A DNA stretch of 64,000 bases from Pomphorhynchus laevis (taxonomy: Eukaryota > Acanthocephala > Palaeacanthocephala > Echinorhynchida > Pomphorhynchidae). Position numbers and translations under genes: made by a program. A model generated the notes under the pieces. That model was not told where the DNA came from. It did no database searches and was given only the letters and a program-made list of their open reading frames with translations. This document shows positions 57,101 to 64,000 of the stretch, in pieces. The stretch's first letter is position 1; each line of letters begins with the position of its first letter. The DNA lies in assembly GCA_012934845.2 (NCBI GenBank), contig WNNJ02001959.1, positions 146,581 to 210,580 of the forward strand, read 5' to 3'.

Positions 57101-58426
57101 GTTAAATAAAAGCGTAATTAGACAATTATTTTCTTACTGAAACGTGAAATCATTTGACGGAACATGCTGACTGTAGTGCATCTGAACTCAAAACATGGGG
57201 TATGGGATTACAAATGGTTATTAATATATGGAAAAACGGCTACTCGATGGCAATTGTAAGATTGCGCTCAGTCATACCTTATTAGCATTGAAATACTTAA
57301 AAATACAATTTCAAGCCTTAACAAATCACATTTCTCAATTGAGTGATAATTAAATCATTGAAACGACTGAACAAATTGCGTATAAGACAATGATATATTG
57401 TGTATATTAAGTCAATGATTTATATGCATAAAAAGAAATTGAGATTTCCCATTTTAGGAAGCTTAAATCAGTAATATCAAAATCAGCTATTCAATTCGAA
57501 ATAAAATTCAAAGTCCTTCAAATCAGTCAATGATAATGAAAATAAACTCAATGATTGAAATTGTGAATTTAAATAAAGTTGGTGAAACTAAAATGTCAAT
57601 TATTTGCAAAAGTAGATGAATGAATCATGAAGGACATTATCACATTACGAGTTCAAAACGCGTGTACATATTTTAAATGCTAATAAATTTATACACTCAA
57701 TGAAATACTATTTAACATCAGTGAGAAATGTGATGTATATACGTTCAATTCTTCCTGATTCATTGAAGAAGAGTTTTATTTTAAATTGCTGCTCAGCGAT
57801 ACATTCAAGATCATACAGCGATCATGTTAATCACGACAATCAGCAATTGTTCAATGAGATTTCATAATATACAGGGAAGTTGACATCAACTAAAATTACG
57901 TGAAATTCAAGAAAATTGTAAACAGAACATACGCGGTTGGATTATTTAGAGTGCAAAATCCTTTTTTAAAAGGATTACTATGTATGAATGTCTTTATAAA
58001 ACGGGATTCTTACCCGCTAAAAAATTTTGAATTTTTGAATCCGAATTAAGGTATTATTCACTTTGAGTCCGAATATGGCCAAATAGTTTCAATTCTTTGT
58101 GAGTTTGCGAATGTAGTGTGTTCTGTTGAACCTAATTTCAAAACCGAATTTTACCAAAATCCGTTAATAAATGTTATTTTTTATATAAAATAGCCAAACA
58201 TTCAATCTATATTTATTTAGCGCGTTTTTTTTTCGTTCATCAGGTATTCTTCTTTTAAACAATAGTCAAACAACGTTTTCAAATTATAACTACTTAAATA
58301 ATAATTACGTTGAAATGTATTATTTACAATAATACAAAAATTTAAAATGATAATTAAGGTAAAAACAATTGAATCAAAACAATGGATTTGCATGAAACAA
58401 GACAAGACTAAAATTTTTAAATTTCC
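54161..58426. other. Long stretch without recognised genes
   Basis: After a TATAAAATATAT microsatellite (54150-54250), 4 kb of AT-rich DNA gives no convincing open frame on either strand. It has fewer homopolymer runs than other intergenic parts and contains frequent GAAAT, AATGA and TTCAAT words. A less AT-rich patch at 56140-56370 has a short frame (YSTEIQLADQIGQLVIF) with no known match. I see nothing else that I can name. Confidence 0.4.
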
Positions 58427-58585
58427 AGGAACTATCTCAGGTATAGTTGAACGACAAGAAAAATCATTTTGATATTTCGCTAGAAACTATTTCTGAATAT
58501 TTTCTGAAGATGCTAGCAGTTACTAGCGAAATATAAAAATGACTTTTTCTTGTCGTTCAACTATACCTGAGATAGTTCCTGGAAA
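58427..58585. repeat. Foldback element carrying the CTGAAGA motif
   Basis: The arms CAGGAACTATCTCAGGTATA / GTTGAACGACAAGAAAAATC (58427-58470) and inverse (58540-58585) bracket a core with GATATTTCGCTAGAAAC and its inverse. On the plus strand TATTTT pairs with AAAATG around CTGAAGA, T, GCTAG-CAGTTA-CTAGC, GAA, AT/AT, A. The outer arms match 4440-4765; the core matches the 9528 and 41261 family. Confidence 0.8.
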
Positions 58586-60165
58586 TTAAAAAGAAATTAA
58601 ATACAGATCGGAATGGATATAATTCTAACAAATGTAAAAGAAAAACGCATTGATTTAATTTTTTGATGCTCCTTTCAGCACTTAAATTTTTCTCAACTAG
58701 GAAAATGTTTTAATATTTGACTACACTAATATTTGCCTTAAGATTTAGTTAAATGCAAAATTTTCAGTTTCAAAATACCAGACTAATTTCACGCAGTCGG
58801 GGCAGATTTTTTTACTTCATCGGAACATGCAAGATCAATTAGTACATGATTACGACTCAATCGTGCGTGAAGGACGGATCTGGTTTGTCAGGTTCCTCAA
58901 ATCTAATTACTGCTAAAGATGAAATAATGAAAACCGGATACCAGTCCTTAAAACGTGGTCTTTAATTAATGACGATGGTTGAAGTGTTAAAAAGAATAAA
59001 ACCGATTGTATACAGATTGGAATTATATTTACGCTCTGTAGAGTTACATTTACTTCTCTGCATTTAGTGAAAACAACGACTGCTCTGTGCATTTTTCAAA
59101 AACAGTTGTTACGTCTTCGTTTTTATGCAACAACAATTCGCTAAATCTAGACGATCAGGGATCCGACATATTGATAATTGAAGTACATGAAAAATGAATA
59201 GCTTCCCGTGCGTAATAGAGATTCCTAATCTTAGAATTTGAATAGACCACGAATTAAGAAAAAGACATGCTCTTAGTCAGAGCCGAAATGATGTATTTTT
59301 CCGACGAAGCGAAAATGAGATAACGCTTGTTTTTCACGATCTACTTCAAAGCATTTAACGGCTGACTCATTTTCGTTTAGTGAAATGTACGACGTATCTG
59401 ATATCAGTTTCCTGTTTCTCACATTTACAAAGTATATTCTTTACATAGGACAAGTATCTGTTTCTCCTCCGCTATATGACTACTTATTATAATGTCAAGT
59501 ACATTTTTATCACGCTGTTGATGAAGCACATACACTGAGTTGCGAAGCCTGCATTTATGTGAGAATAATTGCAATACGTGCCAGCTATAGATAGATCATA
59601 CACGTGGTATTATGATGTGCTCACTTAATGTTTTCGTCAATTGCCTGTTAAATCTGATAAGCCCGGTTGCGTTACCTAAGTGCATTTTTAAGAAATGCAT
59701 GCGTCTAATCACAAAACTTTTTTCTGATCGATCATGCAAGCAAACTGCAAAGTGGATATGTGCTTATATTTAAGACGTGTGTAATAGAGAACATCCTCTA
59801 TATGAACTCCAATCGAGATCAACTTTGTTTTTGAGTCATTAAGTTGAACTAATTGCATTAAATCATTTGAATCACCTTTTCCTATTATAATTCCATTAGC
59901 ACTTCGATAATTCCAGCCCATTCAAGTAAGACAATATATAAAATGATACTAAACTAATTGGTATTAGGCTATCTATATATAGTAATTGGAATTTTAAATA
60001 AGGTAATTTTCGTAGATGGATTTTTCGAATTTGGAATGCTGGCCCTATTCAATATTTGGTCAGGCTTGACATTTCAACAATTCCTGCACATCCAAAGCAG
60101 GTCGAACCGTTCATCGTAACTACTTGGCTAATCCGTTATTAGGCTATCTATATATAGTAATTGAA
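58586..60165. other. Intergenic DNA with a small frame and a 27-bp repeat
   Basis: A minus-strand frame at 59709-59921 (MGWNYRSANGIIIGKGDSND, then SKTKLISIGVHIEDVLYYTR) has protein-like composition and an ATG, but no domain or neighbouring exon was found. TATTAGGCTATCTATATATA plus GTAATTG is repeated exactly at 59962-59988 and 60137-60163. The second copy directly precedes a candidate start codon. Confidence 0.35.
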
Positions 60166-60210
60166 ATGGCACAAAATCAAGTCATTGATCATGCGAAGTT
60201 AAATTATCAG
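60166..60210 (+). CDS. Candidate first coding exon of an unknown gene
   Basis: ATG with a good context (GAAATGG) opens 15 codons, MAQNQVIDHAKLNYQ, ending in phase 0 at a full-consensus GTGAGT donor. No downstream exon was recognised, and such a short match can arise by chance. A TATATATAG string lies 10-20 bases upstream. Confidence 0.2.
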
Positions 60211-61639
60211 GTGAGTTTATAAAGTACTTGTTTTAAAAATAATATTTAGAATAAGTTTTAATATGTAAATGTTATTAAATTAGATATTTGATCCTCTTTA
60301 ATTAGTTTCCATTTACATTAATAACTTGGCTTTACAAGAAACTAGAGTGCAAAATCAATGACTGCGGAATGTCAGCTCTTAATTGAGTTACAAACTGATA
60401 CAACAAGACGGATGAAGTAAAAAAATATGTGAATGAAATTTCTTGTTGCCGAATTTCAGTTAATGTTCGTAATTAATACAGAATTCGTCACAAATATATC
60501 AGACAAATGATATTAATATTAACTTACTATAAATAAGCATACGGTTCCAATAAATGTGAACCCGATATCCGGTAGTAAAATTAAAAAGTAATTTGCCACA
60601 AATTTAAAGAGAAACCACTATTATAGGGTACCAACTAATTAGTTTCAGAAATGAGAACATTACATTAACTTATAGTCAATATTCAAATGTACCCATTGAA
60701 TTATATTTAAATTTTTGATCCAAAACTGAAGTTTAAACGAAATATTAGCGATCCTGTATTTTTATTAAACAAAAAATATTATTCAAGTAAAATGAAAAAA
60801 CAATTAGGATGTACAAATTAAAACATTTTACAATGAAACATTTAAGATGAATCTGTAATATTTATCAAATTCTAAATTCTTTATTTTAAGGACGCCACAT
60901 GCTTTTTATTTTAGCAATGAAAATCAATTTATTTAATTTAGCATTACAATAGCGCTAAACTATTGAATTACTTCACTGATTGTAATTAGCTAGAGTACCC
61001 TAATCTAAACGGTTAAGGAAAATACGAGTTTCTGAGTTAAAAATAACATCTAAGTAATATGGAAAAACAATTAATATGTAAAAAATTAAAACAATTTAAA
61101 ATAAATTTCTTAATTCGAAATGAATCTGTAGCATTTCTCACATCATAAATTCTATATATTTCAAGTATGTCATAAATAAAAATGGAGTTTGACAATTAAA
61201 TCAAATCATGTTTGCGTATGCATGGCTTCCTGCTCAATAAATCATTAACCCACTACCACACTTGTCAACTCCTATATCAAACATTATACTCTGGGCAATT
61301 CAATGTGATTTCTAAACACTTCTCCATAGGCTATTCAACCTATCAGCCAATTATACTCACCCTAATGTTTATCCATGTTTAATTAACCTACTTAATATCC
61401 CTTCCCACAAACTCTCTTATTATTCCTTATACAATTTAGTTATGTACGTTCCCTTGTTGTTTTGTTGAATTCCATTAAATTATAATCCGTGGCAAATTCC
61501 TTAAATTCTAAATGCTGTAAATTTTATATCCACAAACCTAATGTATTTTAATCTGGACTTCTTAATTCCTAAACATCTTTTCTAATAACATTTAGGAATG
61601 TGTTTTCATAACAATTCTGCAGACTTGTTATCCTTATAT
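60211..61639. other. AT-rich DNA
   Basis: No coding sequence is recognised. Two loosely similar parts (around 60770-60880 and 61060-61150, both with AATATGGAAAAAC/AAATGAAAAAAC, ACAATTAGGATGTA-type strings and GAATCTGTA) suggest an old duplication. Confidence 0.35.
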
Positions 61640-62345
61640 TTTATTGTTTCTGACAATTATTTACGGTTATTTAATTAACATCAATTAAAACTACTTTCAA
61701 TTTATATCGTAAAGATGACATATTTAAATTTACAAGAAACATATTTTTGCATGAGCATTCATGCATACCATATAATATAAAATATAATACATTAAATTAT
61801 GAAATTTTAAGAATTGCAACAATATGTAATGATATTGGCTTTCTTCAAAATCATTTAAATAATTTAATAGATGCATATTTTAAACTAGGTTACTATAAAA
61901 ATAACATCAAGCAGAAAATAGTAAAATATATAAATCAACACAATAATATTAAGAATAAATTTAAACTCTTAAGTGGCAAATTTAAAATTCATTTAAATAA
62001 TTTAATTGATTGGTGGTGGCAACAGATGATCGAAGAGCTGCCAATTTCCTCTTGCAGCGATTAAGCTGTGCAGTGCAGCGGGGAAATGCAGCGTGCCTGT
62101 TAGAGGTCGCTCGAGACGGAAACCTTCCAACTTAACGATACTGAAATATCACAAACTATACAATTTTTTTCTGTAACTTTTAAAATAGATGCACATTTTT
62201 AATTAGGTTTCTATAAAAATAAAAGCAAACAGAAAATGGTAAAATATACAATAGTATAAAAAATAAATTTAAAATCATTAGAGGAAAATTTTCATGGATG
62301 GATAATAAATAATATACCTTGTTTAGAATAAGATACTATTGACTT
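61640..62345 (+). mobile_element. Penelope-like C-terminal fragment, interrupted
   Basis: Rightward reading gives the C-terminal block with [18 protein letters not shown]..., [20 protein letters not shown] and KLGYYKNNIKQKIVKYINQH. A less AT-rich insert at about 62005-62130, of unknown origin, follows the block; a second copy of the block's tail then resumes to 62340. It is a broken fossil. Confidence 0.7.
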
Positions 62346-62559
62346 GGTTAACGAATAATTGGTTTTATGTAAATTTATTTCATTTTGTCGTTTATGTTTG
62401 TGCCTGTAAAGTTCATTTCTGCTTTTATAATTGAGACATACCACGATTTTTAAATTTATGAAAAGTTATTTTTTCAATTTATTGTTAGCACTTAAGATCC
62501 AAGTGTAGCGAAAGCGTATTTTATAAAACGTTTCTATATCAATTCAAATAAACTTATTC

Positions 62560-63250
62560 GATATTGGTATTTTCAAAATCATTAAATTTAATAGATACAT
62601 ATTTTAAACTATTTAACTATAAAAATATTATTAAACAGAAAATAGTAAAATAAATCAACAAAATATTATTAAAAATAAATTTAAAATCATTATCGGGAAA
62701 TTTTTATGGTTGGATAATAAATAATATACTTTGTATTAGAATAATATACTATATAATCAAATTTCATCAGAGGAAATATTGATGACATCTAATCTTATAA
62801 TACAACGTAACAGCGTATATAATTAAACAGAAAATAGTAAAATATATAAATCAACACAATAATATAAAAAATAAATTTAAACCCTAGTAAATAATAAACA
62901 CTACATTAGAATAATATATTACATTAGATAAAAATTTAAAAATAAATGCTTATTATTAAGTAACAAAATTATTTGTGGATAATAAATAATATACTTTGTA
63001 CGACCACCACCAAAAAACCATTGAAATAATTTAATAGGTGCACATCTTAAAGATAAAATATTACGAGAAACATATTTTGCATGTGCATACCAATAAGTAA
63101 CGATATTGGCTTTCAATTTTTTTGTATTAGAATAAGATACTAGATAATAAAATTTCATCAGAAGAAATACGTCATCGTATTTGCCCCCTGCTATGTCGGG
63201 ACGAGAAAGATTGGCCGAAACTTGATATTTCGGCTCTGTTTTAAATATGT
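62560..63250 (+). mobile_element. Serial Penelope-like 3' ends
   Basis: Pieces of the C-terminal tail recur at 62570-62740 and 62825-62890. They are followed by terminal-region pieces (AAATTTCATCAGAGGAAATA near 62758; AAATTTCATCAGAAGAAATA, then CGTCAT near 63150, CTGCTATGTCGGGACGAG and GGCCGAAACTTGATAT near 63190-63235). The arrangement is several partial 3' ends in a row, in one orientation. Confidence 0.65.
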
Positions 63251-63470
63251 ACACAATATTGTGATAGTATTGCCAGGTCTCTCTTTTTGAGTTTTTTGTT
63301 GTTCTACTGAATTCGGAACTGGATTTTTATTTGCTTCGAGCCCGTCATAGGAAATACGTCCTTAATAAATTACAAATTATAATTATAATATAATTATATT
63401 AATCTATATTAATATAATTAATTATATTAATTTATATTACATATTTTTATATAATCTCTAAATTATATAA
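63251..63470. other. AT-rich spacer
   Basis: Simple AATTATATTAAT repeats at 63375-63450; no gene is seen. Confidence 0.4.
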
Positions 63471-63474
63471 AAAT

Positions 63475-63960
63475 ATGAAATATGTTTCGATAGATTGATG
63501 ATATATGTGTATTTAACTCTAACAATTTTATTCAATAAGCGAACAAATTTGTCCAGGTAGCCTCATTCTTAACAAAACCAATATTAATGATAAAGAAGGT
63601 GTATATCTTGATATAACATTAAATTAACATCAATTAAAACTACTTTTAATTTATATCGTAAAGATGACATATTTAAATTTACAAGAAACATATTTTTGCA
63701 TGAGCATTCATGCGTACCATATAATATAAAATATAATACATTAAATAATGAAATTTTAAGAATTGCAACAATATGTAATGATATTAATTTTCTTTAAAAT
63801 CATTTAAATAATTTAATATATAAACTAGGTTACTATAATATAAAACCAAACAGAAAGTAGTAATATATATAAATCAATACAATAATATTAAAAATAAATT
63901 GAAAATCCCAAGCGAACATTTTCGATGGATTTATAGTACATTATTTTAATTTGCATCTAT
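63475..63960 (+). mobile_element. Penelope-like fragment at the window end
   Basis: The fragment begins at the catalytic region (the IDDICVFNS string) and runs through the block with [17 protein letters not shown] sequence to the 3' tail. It is broken and the same family as the rest. It may extend past the window only as its terminal region. Confidence 0.7.
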
Positions 63961-64000
63961 AATTTCTAAAAAAATCATACACTTACACCGTATGACGTTT

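Overview
The window looks like about 64 kb of an AT-rich, repeat-dense invertebrate animal genome. Genes carry spliceosomal introns, including two very short ones (43 and 46 nt). A makorin and an A20/AN1 zinc-finger protein are typical animal genes, and the repeats are Penelope-like elements, a CR1/L2-like LINE, foldback elements and satellites. Minimal introns of this size are common in nematodes and some other compact-intron lineages, but the phylum cannot be fixed from this window. I saw no bacterial operons, no CRISPR array and no rRNA or tRNA gene.

Host genes are sparse. (1) An intronless makorin (1618-2754, +). (2) An orphan gene start with one short intron (5403-5899, +). (3) An orphan four-helix membrane protein (15234-15782, +). 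(4) A tentative two-exon gene end with a WH2-like motif (about 21924-22617, +). (5) A mitochondrial-looking protein of possible FAST-kinase type (32029-33313, -). (6) The clearest hidden gene: a 264-residue A20/AN1 zinc-finger protein of ZFAND5/6 type, split over five exons across 10.9 kb on the minus strand (48576 down to 37667). All splice phases agree and all zinc ligands are present. Its introns hold a Penelope-like element, several foldback elements and an 81-bp satellite. These are all stand-alone genes; no pathway links them.

The rest is mobile DNA and satellites. 0.1-9 kb: Penelope-like fragments, a foldback element with a tRNA-like head, and makorin. 9.5-12.6 kb: a foldback element and a broken reverse-transcriptase element, whose second partial copy lies at 27.2-28.5 kb. 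13.8-21 kb: inverted-repeat elements of several families, some sharing a core of about 50 bp. 23.3-26.1 kb: about 127 copies of a 22-bp unit. 28.8-30.2 kb: a 218-bp satellite abutting a LINE fragment that itself abuts the second reverse-transcriptase copy. 37.7-48.6 kb: the ZFAND-like gene. 50.9-54.2 kb: a C-rich CR1/L2-like LINE of clearly different base composition. 54.2-61.6 kb: mostly unassigned AT-rich DNA. 61.6-64 kb: a cluster of Penelope-like 3' parts.

The most intriguing shared signal is a short RNA-like motif: a CTGAAGA box, one unpaired base, a hairpin, GAAA followed by a tiny palindromic stem, all bracketed by complementary A/T arms. It recurs at 9.07, 14.24, 41.3-42.2 and 58.5 kb, inside foldback elements and near Penelope-like tails. 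The arrangement resembles a minimal hammerhead ribozyme, with one extra core nucleotide that makes activity uncertain.
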